From JASHPR01 sp963833885 (GTDB taxonomy: Bacteria; Actinomycetota; Actinomycetes; Streptosporangiales; Streptosporangiaceae), in contig CAWHZU010000014.1 of NCBI GenBank assembly GCA_963833885.1, positions 120,249 to 184,248 of the forward strand: 64,000 nt of DNA. The letters are read 5' to 3'. This document shows, in pieces, positions 42,652 to 51,966 of the stretch (the stretch's first letter is position 1; the number at the start of each line of letters is the position of its first letter). A program made the position numbers and the translations under genes. The notes under the pieces were generated by a model. The model had not been told where the DNA came from. It made no database searches and saw only the letters and a list, made by a program, of their open reading frames with translations.

Positions 42652-42787
42652 CGTCGTCGTAGATGCTGGCGTTGCGGGCACGTCGAGCCCCGCCGTCCTG
42701 GCCCGCGGTGGCAGCGAGGTGTTGCTGCTCGTGGCCCGTGCCGCTTGCCCAGAGAGGCGTTCACTGCCCACGGCCGGCGACGTATAG
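42632..42787 (+). pseudogene. FAD/NAD(P)-binding flavoprotein N-terminal remnant
   Basis: The frame from ATG 42632 reads MRADDTDVVVDAGVAGTSSP, then AVLARGGSEVLLLVARAACP. This resembles the dinucleotide-binding start of flavoprotein oxidases (D-V-V-V-x-G-A-G-x-A-G-x-S-x-A...E-V-x-L-L-E) with the first glycine lost and the Glu changed. The frame stops at 42787. The same segment is repeated 157 bp downstream, also without continuation. Confidence 0.5.
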
Positions 42788-42976
42788 CTGACCGTCCGCG
42801 TTCGGTTCCAGCGCTGCCCCTGACCAGTGTCCACCTGCGTCGAGCCCCGCCGTCCTGGCCCGCGGTGGCAGCGAGGTTTGCTGCTCGTGGCCCGTGCCGC
42901 TTGCCCAGAGAGGCGTTCACTGCCCACGGCCGGCGACCAGTATGGCTGACCGTGCCGCGCCCGGTTCCAGCGCTGC
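42681..42976. repeat. Tandem direct repeat, period 157 bp
   Basis: The block beginning CGTCGAGCCCCGCCGTCCTG at 42681 recurs at 42838. About 135 bp are nearly identical, with a few changes such as GTGTTGCTG versus GTTTGCTG. Both copies end near TTCCAGCGCTGCC. The unit carries the flavoprotein remnant. The second copy and the following 43000-43146 stretch contain no gene. Confidence 0.75.
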
Positions 42977-43146
42977 CGGCTGAAGCAGCGTCATGACCTC
43001 CCGGCGGCGCGGTATGGGCACTCACACCATGGAGACCCGCCGCGATGTCATCGTCCTCCAGCTGACCCACGGATCCCGTCTATAGCTCACCTAGGTAACC
43101 CGCCCGCAGCTCTCACGGGTGATAACTTTCTGGCCGCCTGGCGGGC

Positions 43147-43770
43147 GTGGGTGCGACCGACGCGCTGGCCGCGAGCGCCGACGAGGCGTCCAGGCCGATC
43201 GGCCCGAACGCTGCGCTGCGGGTGCTCATGGCCGGCAACCGGCGCTGGGTCCGCGGCACAGCCAGGCACCCGCGGCAGTCACCGAAGTGGCGCCGGTTCC
43301 TGGCCAACCACCAGAACCCGTTCGCGACCGTGGTCTCCTGCATCGACTCGCGGGTTCCGCCAGAGATCGTGTTCGACTGCGGGCTCGGCGAGATGTTTGT
43401 GATCAGGACGGGCGCGCAGACCCTGGACGACCAGGTGGTCCTCGGAAGCATCGAGTTCGGGCCGGAATTCTTCCCGTCGGCACGGCTCATGTTCGTGCTC
43501 GGCCACCAGAGGTGCGGCGCGGTGGAGAAGGCCATCGGAGTCATCGAGAGCGGCGGGCGCGCGCCCGGGCACATCCAGGCCGTGGTGGACGCGCTCAGGC
43601 CCGCCTACTGCGTGGCAAAGCCGCAGCCAGGCGACCTGCTCGACAACATGGTCCGGGCTCAGATCCGGCTGACCGTCCAGCGGCTGAAGGCAGACCCGCT
43701 GCTCCGCAACCAGCTGATCGTCGGAGGACGCTACGCGATGGCCAGCGGCGTGGTCGAAATCATCGCCTGA
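43147..43770 (+). CDS. Beta-class carbonic anhydrase
   Basis: 207 residues from a GTG. Zinc ligands and the catalytic dyad are visible: Cys and Asp-Arg in VVSCIDSRVPPEIVFDCGLG, then His and Cys in FVLGHQRCGAVEKAIGVIES. FVIRTGAQTLDDQVVLGSIE lies between, as in the family. The enzyme interconverts CO2 and bicarbonate. N-terminal length and motif wording resemble the actinobacterial type with or without a secretion signal. Here no signal is seen, so it is cytosolic unless the true start lies further upstream. Confidence 0.9.
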   Translation: MGATDALAASADEASRPIGPNAALRVLMAGNRRWVRGTARHPRQSPKWRRFLANHQNPFATVVSCIDSRVPPEIVFDCGLGEMFVIRTGAQTLDDQVVLGSIEFGPEFFPSARLMFVLGHQRCGAVEKAIGVIESGGRAPGHIQAVVDALRPAYCVAKPQPGDLLDNMVRAQIRLTVQRLKADPLLRNQLIVGGRYAMASGVVEIIA

Positions 43771-43801
43771 CCAGGGTCACCTGGACTAGGGATCCCGGTG
43801 G

Positions 43802-44380
43802 CTAGCCGAGGCTGTCAGCGGGCCCGGTCCCTTCCACCGCTGCCCTGATGACGGCATGAACCCTTCCCTCCGGGAAGAACACGGTCAGATTCCTCGCCGC
43901 AGCCAGTGCCCGGTCGCGGGCATCGCTGCCGGCCTGGCGAGTTGACCGCACGGCATACGTGGCCGCCCGGCGCCGGACTCCAGCGCGGTATTGCCCGATG
44001 TCCATGCTGATCGTCACGCCGTGAGCACCGGCCAGCTCCAGCGCCTCGGCTGTGATCTTTTTGCCCTTGGCCGAGTTGCACTCCTGGTGCAGGAGCTGCA
44101 GATTCCAGCGGCGATGCGGTCCGCCGTAAGCCCTGGGGATGATGTGATCGATCGCGGTGCCGCGCGGAGAGTCAGGCAAGTAGTCCCCGCACCACGGGCA
44201 GCGCCAGTGCTGCAGCTCCACCAGTTCCGTCATGAATGCCAGGCTGTGGGATGCCCACGGCACAACCTCGTCGTCATACTGCCCATCACCAGCCCGGCCG
44301 CCAAACGGCCAGCGGCAGATCCTCCCACCCGCCGGCACCGGCAACCCGCACACACTGCACCAGCCAGGCTCCGCAGACAT
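43802..44380 (-). CDS. HNH endonuclease-domain protein
   Basis: 192 residues. An N-terminal zinc-like knuckle (CSVCGLPVPAGGRIC) precedes the HNH core. That core is HWRCPWCGDYLPDSPRGT, then AIDHIIPRAYGGPHRRWNLQ and LLHQECNSAKGKK, with the His, Asn and second His of the beta-beta-alpha metal finger present. Proteins of this size are often stand-alone nucleases of restriction or mobile elements. No other element of such a system is adjacent. Confidence 0.82.
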   Translation of the reverse strand: MSAEPGWCSVCGLPVPAGGRICRWPFGGRAGDGQYDDEVVPWASHSLAFMTELVELQHWRCPWCGDYLPDSPRGTAIDHIIPRAYGGPHRRWNLQLLHQECNSAKGKKITAEALELAGAHGVTISMDIGQYRAGVRRRAATYAVRSTRQAGSDARDRALAAARNLTVFFPEGRVHAVIRAAVEGTGPADSLG

Positions 44381-44506
44381 GAGGCCAAGCTAACCGGACG
44401 GTCGGACATTGATGCTCGCGGCCTGCAACCCTGTCGCCGACTCGGCGCGTGTGTGCTGACGACTTCCTCGCCGTACTCAGCGCGCCCGATTTGCCAGGTC
44501 GTGCCC

Positions 44507-45634
44507 CTACTCCGGAAGGCCGGTGAGGAACTCGATGAGCCCGTACGGTGCCCGGTCGCCGAGGCAGAGATCCAGGATCTCGTGCGCATCCGCGGCTTCC
44601 GCCGCGCTGCGGGCGAACATGGCCTGTTCGCAGGTGGTGAGGGCCGCTTCGATGTCGCCGGGGTGCGCGGCGAGCGCCACGCCGAGCTCGGAGCCGTCGA
44701 ACATCGCCAGGTTCGCGCCCTCGCCGGAGGGTGGCATCAGGTGGGCGGCATCCCCGAGGAGCGTCACCCCGCGCACGCGGTCCCATCGGTGTGCGTCCGG
44801 GAGCGTGTAGATCATGCGCGGAACCGGCGCGGTCTCGCCGTCGGTGATCAGCGCGGTGAGCTCCGGCGCCCACCCGCTGAACTCGGCCGCGACCCGGGCG
44901 GCCGCGGCGGTGGCGTCGGTGAAGTCGACGCCGGCGACCCACTCGGCAGAGCGGTTCAGCTCGACGTAGGTGTGCAGGATGTCTCCGGCCTCACGGTGCG
45001 CAACGATCCCCTTCCCTGGGGTGAGCGCATACATGGCGCCGCCGCCGACCGCTTTGGCGGCTGCGGAGTGCCGCTCGTCGGCGCGGTGCAGGTAGGTCTC
45101 GATGAACGTCGTGCCGATGTACTCGGGTTTGGCGTCCGACAGCAGCGGCCGGACCTTCGACCAGGCGCCGTCGGCACCGACCAGGAGTTCGGTGGTTACG
45201 GTCGTCCCGTCGGCGAAGGTCAGTTCGTGGCGGCCGTCGCCGAGGGCCGAGGCGCCGGTGAGCTTCTTGCCCCACTGGATCGTCTCGGCGGGCAGGGAGT
45301 CGATCAGTATCCGCCGCAGGTCTCCGCGGAGCACCTCAGGACGGCCAGCCGAACTCGCCGAGGGCTGGTCAAGCAGCACCCTGCCGTGCCGGTCGAGCAT
45401 GCGCGTGGCTTCGCCGCCCTCGTGGATGATCGCACGGAACTGGCCGGTGAGGCCGGCCGCTTCGAGCGCGAGCTGACCGTTGTTCTCGTGGATGTCGAGC
45501 TGGCCGCCCTGCGTGCGGGCCTGCGCTGAGGCATCCGCCTCGTAGATCGTCGCGGGGATGCCGTGGACATGAAGGACGCGGGCCAGAGTGAGGCCGCCGA
45601 GGCCCGCCCCGATGATCGTGACTGGGGTCGTCAT
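44507..45634 (-). CDS. FAD-dependent monooxygenase, TetX-like
   Basis: 375 residues. The FAD motif G-A-G-L-G-G is in TPVTIIGAGLGGLTLARVLH, the DG motif in LLVGADGAWSKVRPLLSD, and the GD motif in GVTLLGDAAHLMPPSGEGAN. AQARTQGGQLDIHENNGQLA and EVLRGDLRRILIDSLPAETI are the family markers of tetracycline-destructase/PHBH-like enzymes. Chromosomal relatives hydroxylate varied aromatics, so tetracycline is only a possibility. It diverges from a TetR gene with two strong operators. Confidence 0.85.
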   Translation of the reverse strand: MTTPVTIIGAGLGGLTLARVLHVHGIPATIYEADASAQARTQGGQLDIHENNGQLALEAAGLTGQFRAIIHEGGEATRMLDRHGRVLLDQPSASSAGRPEVLRGDLRRILIDSLPAETIQWGKKLTGASALGDGRHELTFADGTTVTTELLVGADGAWSKVRPLLSDAKPEYIGTTFIETYLHRADERHSAAAKAVGGGAMYALTPGKGIVAHREAGDILHTYVELNRSAEWVAGVDFTDATAAAARVAAEFSGWAPELTALITDGETAPVPRMIYTLPDAHRWDRVRGVTLLGDAAHLMPPSGEGANLAMFDGSELGVALAAHPGDIEAALTTCEQAMFARSAAEAADAHEILDLCLGDRAPYGLIEFLTGLPE

Positions 45635-45659
45635 AAAAATGTCCCTTTCAAGCTGCAGT

Positions 45660-45699
45660 TGGAACGCCGTTCCAGAAGAGAGTTTGGAACAACGTTCCA
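45660..45699. promoter_or_regulatory. Twin TetR operators between the monooxygenase and its regulator
   Basis: Two perfect 15-bp palindromes of the same type: TGGAACGCCGTTCCA (45660-45674) and TGGAACAACGTTCCA (45685-45699), with a centre-to-centre spacing of 25 bp. The 76-bp divergent gap holds nothing else. Two repressor dimers could bind on nearly the same face of the helix. Confidence 0.75.
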
Positions 45700-45710
45700 G
45701 CTATGTCAAG

Positions 45711-46391
45711 ATGATGCTCGTGGCGACCAAGGCAAAACGGGCCGAACGGCGCACGGACGCGCTCTCGAGGGAGCGGATCGTCGCGGCCGCGATCGAGGTC
45801 CTCGATGCCGGCGGCGAGAGCGCTTTGACCTTCCGTGAGCTCGCGGCGCGCCTGGCGACAGGCAGCGGAGCCATCTACTGGCACGTCGCCAGCAAGAACG
45901 ATCTGCTCACGGCTGCCACCGACGACGTCATCGCCCGCGTCATGACCGGGGTGGTCAGTAGTGCGGAGCCGCAGGAAGTGATCCGGGCCATCGCCCTCGG
46001 GGTGTTCGACGCGATCGACGCACACCCCTGGGTGGGTACCCAGCTCTCCCGTGAGCCGTGGCAGGCCACGGTACTGCAGATCCTAGAGGGCGTCGGCGGG
46101 CAACTCCATGCGCTCGGCGTCCCCGACCGGGCCCAGTTCGACTGCGCGTCCGCGCTCGTGAACTACATCCTCGGCCTCGCGGGACAGTACGCCGCGGCCG
46201 CCCGTCTCCTCCCGCGCGAGACGGATCGATCGGCCTTCCTCGCGACCATCGCCGCACGGTGGTCGCAACTCGACCCCGCGAAGTACCCGTTCGTGCATCA
46301 GGTGGCGACGCAACTGCCCGGGCACGACGACCGCGGACAGTTCCTCGCCGGCATCGACCTCATCCTGGTCGGCATCACAACAATCCGATAG
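45711..46391 (+). CDS. TetR-family regulator (TetR_C tetracycline-repressor type)
   Basis: 226 residues from the ATG at 45711, just after the operators; a GTG at 45720 is an alternative. The HTH is AAIEVLDAGGESALTFRELA, then ARLATGSGAIYWHVASKNDL, with the W-H-V-x-x-K pattern typical of TetR_C-type repressors. It should release the operators when the ligand, possibly the monooxygenase substrate, binds. Confidence 0.88.
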   Translation: MMLVATKAKRAERRTDALSRERIVAAAIEVLDAGGESALTFRELAARLATGSGAIYWHVASKNDLLTAATDDVIARVMTGVVSSAEPQEVIRAIALGVFDAIDAHPWVGTQLSREPWQATVLQILEGVGGQLHALGVPDRAQFDCASALVNYILGLAGQYAAAARLLPRETDRSAFLATIAARWSQLDPAKYPFVHQVATQLPGHDDRGQFLAGIDLILVGITTIR

Positions 46392-46504
46392 GCGAACCGC
46401 CACCAGAGCGGTCCAGCTCAGACTGCGTGCCTGCTCAAGGGCGCCGGTGACCGTGGCCGGTCCGCGAAGCTCGGAGCACAAAGTCGGGATCCCGGTGTGC
46501 GACT

Positions 46505-47149
46505 ATGCCTGACATGCCGCTGACTCCTGATGAGCTGCTGACCACCACCAGATCCGTCCGCAAGCGGCTGGACCTGACCCGTCCCGTGCCGCTCGACTTG
46601 GTGAAAGAGTGCCTGGAGATCGCGCTCCAGGCACCGAGCGGCGGCATGCGCCAGGGCTGGCACTGGATCGTGGTGACCGATCCGGAGATGCGAGCGCAGA
46701 TCGGGGACTTCTACCGTCGCTCGACCGAGAGCTACCTGAGCAACGCCGCGGCCGACCCGAGCCGGGGCGCGGGGACCGGCAGCGAGGTCATGGCCCGGGT
46801 GAGCAGCAGCTCCGCGTACCTCGGCCAGCACATGAGCCAGGCGCCGGTGCAGGTGATCCCGTGCATCACGGTGCGACCCGCCTGGCAAGCCAGCGAGTCA
46901 CAGGCCGGGCTGTGGGGATCGCTGCTGCCCGCCGCGTGGAGCTACATGCTGGCCTGCCGGGCCAGGGGCCTCGGCACGGCCTGGACCACACTGCACCTGC
47001 AATACGAGACGGAGATCGCCGGACTGCTCGGGCTCCCCGATGACGTCCGCCAGGGCGCGCTGATCCCCACCGCCTACTACACCGGCGACACCTTCCGCCC
47101 CGCTGCGCGCCGACCGCTGGCGGACGTGCTGCACGTAGACCGCTGGTAA
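46505..47149 (+). CDS. Nitroreductase-family FMN protein
   Basis: 214 residues. The N-terminal RSVRKRLDLTRPVPLDLVKE contains the conserved R-S-x-R phosphate-binding start. ALQAPSGGMRQGWHWIVVTD and RARGLGTAWTTLHLQYETEI follow as in nitroreductase/FMN reductase proteins. The enzyme should use NAD(P)H and FMN to reduce nitro, quinone or similar groups. It lies 113 bp after the TetR gene in the same direction and may share its regulation. Confidence 0.85.
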   Translation: MPDMPLTPDELLTTTRSVRKRLDLTRPVPLDLVKECLEIALQAPSGGMRQGWHWIVVTDPEMRAQIGDFYRRSTESYLSNAAADPSRGAGTGSEVMARVSSSSAYLGQHMSQAPVQVIPCITVRPAWQASESQAGLWGSLLPAAWSYMLACRARGLGTAWTTLHLQYETEIAGLLGLPDDVRQGALIPTAYYTGDTFRPAARRPLADVLHVDRW

Positions 47150-47290
47150 GCAGCATCGCCGACCCCGCTCTGCCCGGCACGGGGCCGCCGTTCGGTGGCT
47201 GAATGGCCTTCGGTTCGCGTGAGGTGAGCCGCGCAGATATACGCCGGCAAGCCGGTAACGACGCGCGTTGGCTGTGACCTAAGGGATCCG

Positions 47291-47980
47291 CTAAAGATCG
47301 TTAACGGCTAGGGTTAGCGGCTGGCGCGCGACGGCGCTATGCCGGATGCGAGAGGTATTCCGCGTGGCCGGTAGCCGCCAGCCGGGCAAACGGGGCGACG
47401 GGGGGCGACGGATCGGTGCGGCTTCGGCTGCGTGCTGGTCGCCGTGGCCGGTCTGCGGGAGCTCTCTGTCCGGGCCGGCTGATGGCAGGCGCCGGGACGC
47501 CTGACCGCCAGCACCAGGCGCTTGCCCCCGGGGTAGCTGCCTGCCAGAACGCCGGGCCTGCCGGTTTTCGAGCGCCACTGCCACGGCTATGGCCAAAATG
47601 CCCAAATAGGTCAGACTGCTCAAGACGAAGATCGAGACTGCGTACTGGTTATCGCCCGCGGGAGAGAGAAGGAACCCCCACACGACTGCATACAGCACGG
47701 TTGCGCCCACGATTATTTGGCCGGGTCGCAGCACCGGCTGTCCGCCCTCGGCCCGCGCGGGCTTGGGCGGCTGTATTGCGGGCAGGTCGGCGGTGAGGGC
47801 GGTCAGCTCTGCGTAGGTTCGCGACGCCAGTGTCTGGCCGACGCGCAGGTCGAATTCGTCTTTGGCCAGCATGCCCGCCACGTACGCGGCCTTGAGCGTC
47901 CCGATCGCCTGCTCCCGGTCGGCGTGCGAAGCCCGCAGGTGACCACGGCCTGCTGCTATCTCGTCTCCCGGTCCTACCAT
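47291..47980 (-). CDS. DUF1707 membrane protein
   Basis: 229 residues from the ATG at 47980, with a GGGGGAGG site 8 nt upstream. DUF1707 occupies about 15-65 (LRASHADREQAIGTLKAAYV, then AGMLAKDEFDLRVGQTLASR, TYAELTALTADLPA). Two membrane helices follow (about 85-105, VGATVLYAVVWGFLLSP, and 113-135). The tail is long, basic and Pro/Arg-rich. DUF1707 is almost confined to actinobacteria and its role is unknown. Confidence 0.83.
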   Translation of the reverse strand: MVGPGDEIAAGRGHLRASHADREQAIGTLKAAYVAGMLAKDEFDLRVGQTLASRTYAELTALTADLPAIQPPKPARAEGGQPVLRPGQIIVGATVLYAVVWGFLLSPAGDNQYAVSIFVLSSLTYLGILAIAVAVALENRQARRSGRQLPRGQAPGAGGQASRRLPSAGPDRELPQTGHGDQHAAEAAPIRRPPSPRLPGWRLPATRNTSRIRHSAVARQPLTLAVNDL

Positions 47981-48152
47981 CACCGGTACCTCCCCCGGAG
48001 CACGATGCGCGCAAAGCGTACCGCGGCTGCCCTTGAGTCGACCATCCTCCGACCTTCTGTAATGTCCACCGTTGAAGATCCTTAGTGCCCGGACCGCCAT
48101 CAGGCCGAAATCAGCGCGTCCGGATGCCTGGCTGGCAGGGCGTTCGCCTACG

Positions 48153-48797
48153 GTGGTGGTCGTGCGGGGTGTGCCGTGGTGGGGTCTGGTCTCCTCAGCC
48201 GTGGCGCCGGTGCTGCTGGTGGGTGGCTGGACGGTCGCTGCCGGGTTGCAGCCAGGCTCCTTTAACGCGGTAGCCGACACGATCAGCTCGCTCGCGGCGG
48301 AGGGCGCTGCCGACCGGTGGGTGATGACGCTGGCGCTGGCGGGGGTGGGGGCCTGTCATGTGGTGACGGGACTGGCGCTGCGGCCGGCCGCGTCAGCTGG
48401 CCGGCTCATACTGATGGCCGGCGGAGTAGCTACGGTGCTGGTGGCGGCGTTCCCTGAGCGGGCCGGGGGCGGCGGGTCGCTGCCGCATACGCTCTGGGCG
48501 GCCGTTGGTTTTGTGGCCCTGGCGGTCTGGCCGCTCGCTGCCCGGAAGCGGGGCCCTTTGGTGCCGGCGTGGCTGCGGCCGGGTGTTTCTGCCGGCGCCG
48601 CCGGGGTGTTGCTTGGTCTGCTGGTGTGGTTCGGCGCGGAGCTGATTGGCGGGGGCCGGCAGGTCGGCCTGGCCGAGCGGGTCCTGGCCGGGGCACAGGC
48701 GGTGTGGCCGCTGGCGGTGGTTCTGGCGTGCCGCTGGAGCCAGTCTCGCGCCCGGATGCGGCACAAGAGTCCGGCCGTCGCAGACACCCAGAATTAG
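48153..48797 (+). CDS. DUF998-family membrane protein
   Basis: 214 residues from a GTG at 48153; GTG 48162 is also possible. The frame stays open upstream but has no features. Seven or so hydrophobic helices are visible (GLVSSAVAPVLLVGGWTVAA, then NAVADTISSLAAEGAADRWV). Motifs such as DTISxLA and the 'F/L-P-E-R' loop (AAFPERAGGG) are typical of DUF998. Function unknown. Confidence 0.72.
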   Translation: MVVVRGVPWWGLVSSAVAPVLLVGGWTVAAGLQPGSFNAVADTISSLAAEGAADRWVMTLALAGVGACHVVTGLALRPAASAGRLILMAGGVATVLVAAFPERAGGGGSLPHTLWAAVGFVALAVWPLAARKRGPLVPAWLRPGVSAGAAGVLLGLLVWFGAELIGGGRQVGLAERVLAGAQAVWPLAVVLACRWSQSRARMRHKSPAVADTQN

Positions 48798-48955
48798 GCT
48801 GCCCCAGGCGTCGGCCTGGTCGCAATGACCGCCATTCGCAGCTGGGCGCGGGCCGCGGCCGCCGGGAGGCCACTACGCCCCCCTGGGTGGGGGTAGCCAC
48901 CATGGACCGGTCGTTCCTGCACTCTTGCCGCCGGGGCCCAGCAGGCCTTCTACTC

Positions 48956-51435
48956 GTGAGCATGGATGCCGGGGGGGTTCGTCGGGCCGCGGGCCGATGG
49001 GGCTGGCAGGAGATGCTGATCACGCTGACCTGGTTGCGCTTGGACGGGGTCAGACGCTGGCGGTCACTGGCTGTCCTGGCCCTGCTCATCGCGCTGGCCA
49101 CGGCGACCGTCCTGACCTCCATCGCGGGCGCCCGCCGCGGCCAGACCGCGTTCGACCGGCTCTGGGCCCGCACGCTGCCCGCGACCGCCACGGTGCTGCC
49201 CAACCAGCCGGGGTTCGACTGGGCCAAGGTCGCGGCCCTGCCCGAAGTCGCCGCGCTGACCAGGTTCCCGGTGGTGTTCGGGTTCGAGGCCCAGGGATAC
49301 CCGGCGGCCAGCACCGGGTTCCCGCTGGCCGACGACCAGATGACCCGCACCATCGAGCGGCCCGTCATGGTGGCCGGGCGGCCGTTCAACCCGCGCCGCG
49401 CCGACGAGGTCATCGTTACGCCCAAGTTCGCCGCGTCCTCCGGCAAGCACGTGGGTGACATGCTCACCCTGGAGCTGGCCAGCGTGCAGCAGGCCAACCA
49501 GGGGTATGACGGAACCACCGGGCCGCCTCTGGGCCCGAGGATCCGGGCCCGGATCGTGGGCGTGGGCCGTACCCCGTGGGGTATCGACGCTGACACTCCC
49601 GGGTCGCCCGGTGGCATCATCACCACGCCCGCCCTGTACGCGCGGTACCGCGCCAACATGATAGGCACGAACGGGCAGGCCTACATCAACGCACTCGTCC
49701 GGCTCAAAGGCGGCCAGGCCGCGATTCCGGCCTTCCGGGCCGACCTGGCCCGGGTAACCGGGCGGTCGGACATCGACGTCTGGGACAACCTGCAGCAAAT
49801 CGGCGATCCCATGCACAGGGTGTCCGCGTACGAGGCCGCTTGCCTGCTGGCGTTCGGGCTCGCGGCGCTGGTCGCGGCCCTGTTCCTCATCGGCCAGTCC
49901 GTGGCCCGGTACACGTCGGCCACCGCGGCGGATCTTCAGGTGCTGCAGTCCGTCGGCATGACCCGCCTGCAGGCCATCGCGGCCGCCGCGGCCGGGCCTT
50001 TCCTGGCCGGGCTGGCCGGCGCCACGCTGGGCGTGGCCGGGGCCATCGTGGCCTCGCGTTGGATGCCGATCGGCCTGGCGTCGATCGCCGAGCCCCGTCC
50101 GGGGATCGATGTGGACTGGGCAGTCCTGGGGCCCGGCTGGGTCATCGTCCCGCTGCTGACCCTGGCCGGGTCGGCGGCCGCCGCGGCGGCCGCGCTGAAC
50201 GCCGGGCGGCGGCGGGCGCCGCAGCGCCGGTCGGTGGTCGCGGCCGGGGCCGCCGCCGCGAACTTCCCGGTTCCGCTGGTGGTGGGGGCCCGGTTCGCGC
50301 TCGAGCCCGGCCGCGGGCGCTCCACCGTGCCCGTCCGGTCGGCCCTAGTGGGCGCCGTGATCGGGGTACTGGGCGTACTGGCGGCATTTACCTTCTCGGC
50401 CGGAGTCTCCGATGCGGCCAGCCACCCGGCCCGGTTCGGGCAGACCTGGCAGCTGACCACGTTCTTCGGCTACAACGGGCAGGACTTCGGCCGGCCAGCC
50501 GGGTGCTGCGCGCCGTGGCGGCCGACCGGGACGTGACCGGGGTCGACGACGCCCGCATCGGCGGCGCGCAGGCCGGCCAGGTGTCGATCGAGAGCTTCAC
50601 CTACGCCCCGGTGGGCGGGAAGCGGCCGGCGGTCGTGCTCACAGCCGGGCGGATGCCTGCCAGCCCGGACGAGATCGTGCTGGCCCCGACGACCGCGCAG
50701 GAGATGCACGCGAAGACGGGCTCGGTGGTCCGGCTGACTGGCGGTACCCCCATCTCGAAGGCCGTCCGGGTCACCGGCATCGGCTTCGTTCCCCCTGGAC
50801 CGCACAACGACTACGCGGACGGGGCCTGGCTTACCCCCGCGGGGTACGACCGCATCTTCGGCGGCGCACACTACGGGTTCAAGTTCCACGCCGCGACCGT
50901 GTCGCTGCGGGCGGGCGTGAACGTCCAGGCTGCCGCACGCCGGCTCGACGCGGTGGCGGCGGCGATCCCGGGCGGCAAGGCCTTCACCTTCACGCCACCG
51001 GATCCGATCCCCGAGGTTCAGGTGATCCAGGACCTGGAGCTGCTGCCCGTCGCGCTGAGCGCCTTCCTGGCCCTGCTGGCCATCAGCGCCGTCGGTTACG
51101 CCCTGTCCATGGCGGTCCGCCGCCGGCGTCACGACCTGGCGGTGCTCCGCGCGCTCGGGATCACCCGGCGGCAGGCGCGGCTGGTGATCACGACCCAGGC
51201 CAGCCTGCTGGCCCTGATCGGCCTGGTCGTCGGGGTGCCGGTGGGCGTTGCGGTCGGCCGGGCCATCTGGCGCACGGTGGCCGGTTTCACTCCCCTGGCC
51301 TACCACCCGCCGGTGGCCCTCCTGGCCCTGCTCCTGATCGCCCCGGCTGCTCTCCTGGCCGCGAACGCGCTGGCCGCCTGGCCCCAGCGGCGCGCCGCGC
51401 GTCTGCAGGCCGGGCAGATCCTGCGCAGCGAATGA
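48956..51435 (+). pseudogene. FtsX-like ABC permease with a one-base frameshift, no ATPase partner
   Basis: The start is set at GTG 48956; the ATG at 48902 and 48962 are alternatives. The first part (WLRLDGVRRWRSLAVLALLI, ATATVLTSIAGARRGQTAFD, and the FtsX region with YEAACLLAFGLAALVAALFL) reads to about 50493. There TTFFGYNGQDFG runs into an early stop at 50536. In the next frame PASRVLRAVAADRDVTGVDD continues to the C-terminal FtsX block (VRRRRHDLAVLRALGITRRQ) at 51435. One C missing from a GGCC(C)GGCC run explains it. Unlike most such permeases, no ATP-binding gene is adjacent. Confidence 0.8.
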
Positions 51436-51966
51436 CCGCCAGGAGACGGTTATGTATAGCCTCAGCGCGCGAGAACAGGGTGCCGGGGGCGGGCAGCACG
51501 TCGACTGAATAGGGTTGTTTCGGTCACCAGATAGAATGAATACGGACGCGAATATGCCGGTGTTGATAACGCAGATGTTAATTCCGCACTGTCTAGCTCG
51601 TGTGCACCGAGCCAGTAGGTCCACTTGTGGAGGACCCGGGGGTGATCACCAGGCTGGCCAGACACCGTGATGGAAGACTATCGCGTTCACCCCACGCCAC
51701 CGGCGGCAACCATATTGCCCGCCTATAACATGACCTCTCCGCGACCATCCGCGGCGAGCTCCAGCCCGGTCACGACGCCGCGGACGATTTCCGCTTCATC
51801 CTTCGGCGACTTCGCGCAGGTGATGTTCCAGTGCGATCCGTCTCGGATCCGGCCGAGGTCGCGCCAGACGGTGTAGATGCCGAGCGTAATCGGGTGGTTG
51901 TGTTTGCGGGGCTAGAGCATGTCCTGTAGATCATGGGACGGCCCTGGTCAATGTGACCGTACCGGG
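51436..51966. other. Intergenic interval with a gene remnant
   Basis: No complete gene. On the minus strand, 51723-51911 reads without a start as RKHNHPITLGIYTVWRDLGR, IRDGSHWNITCAKSPKDEAE and IVRGVVTGLELAADGRGEVM, then stops. It looks like the C-terminal about 60 residues of an unrecognised protein. The interval's left part is AT-richer and otherwise featureless. Confidence 0.4.

Noticed and set aside
42681..42976. CRISPR array
   Set aside because: Only two long units of 157 bp with no short repeat-spacer pattern and no cas genes.
43802..44380. Restriction-modification system around the HNH gene
   Set aside because: No DNA methyltransferase or specificity gene is adjacent; nearby methyltransferases are far away and of the small-molecule type.
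43991..45529. 512-codon plus-strand frame across the HNH and TetX-like genes
   Set aside because: It spans two well-supported minus-strand genes and has no family motif.
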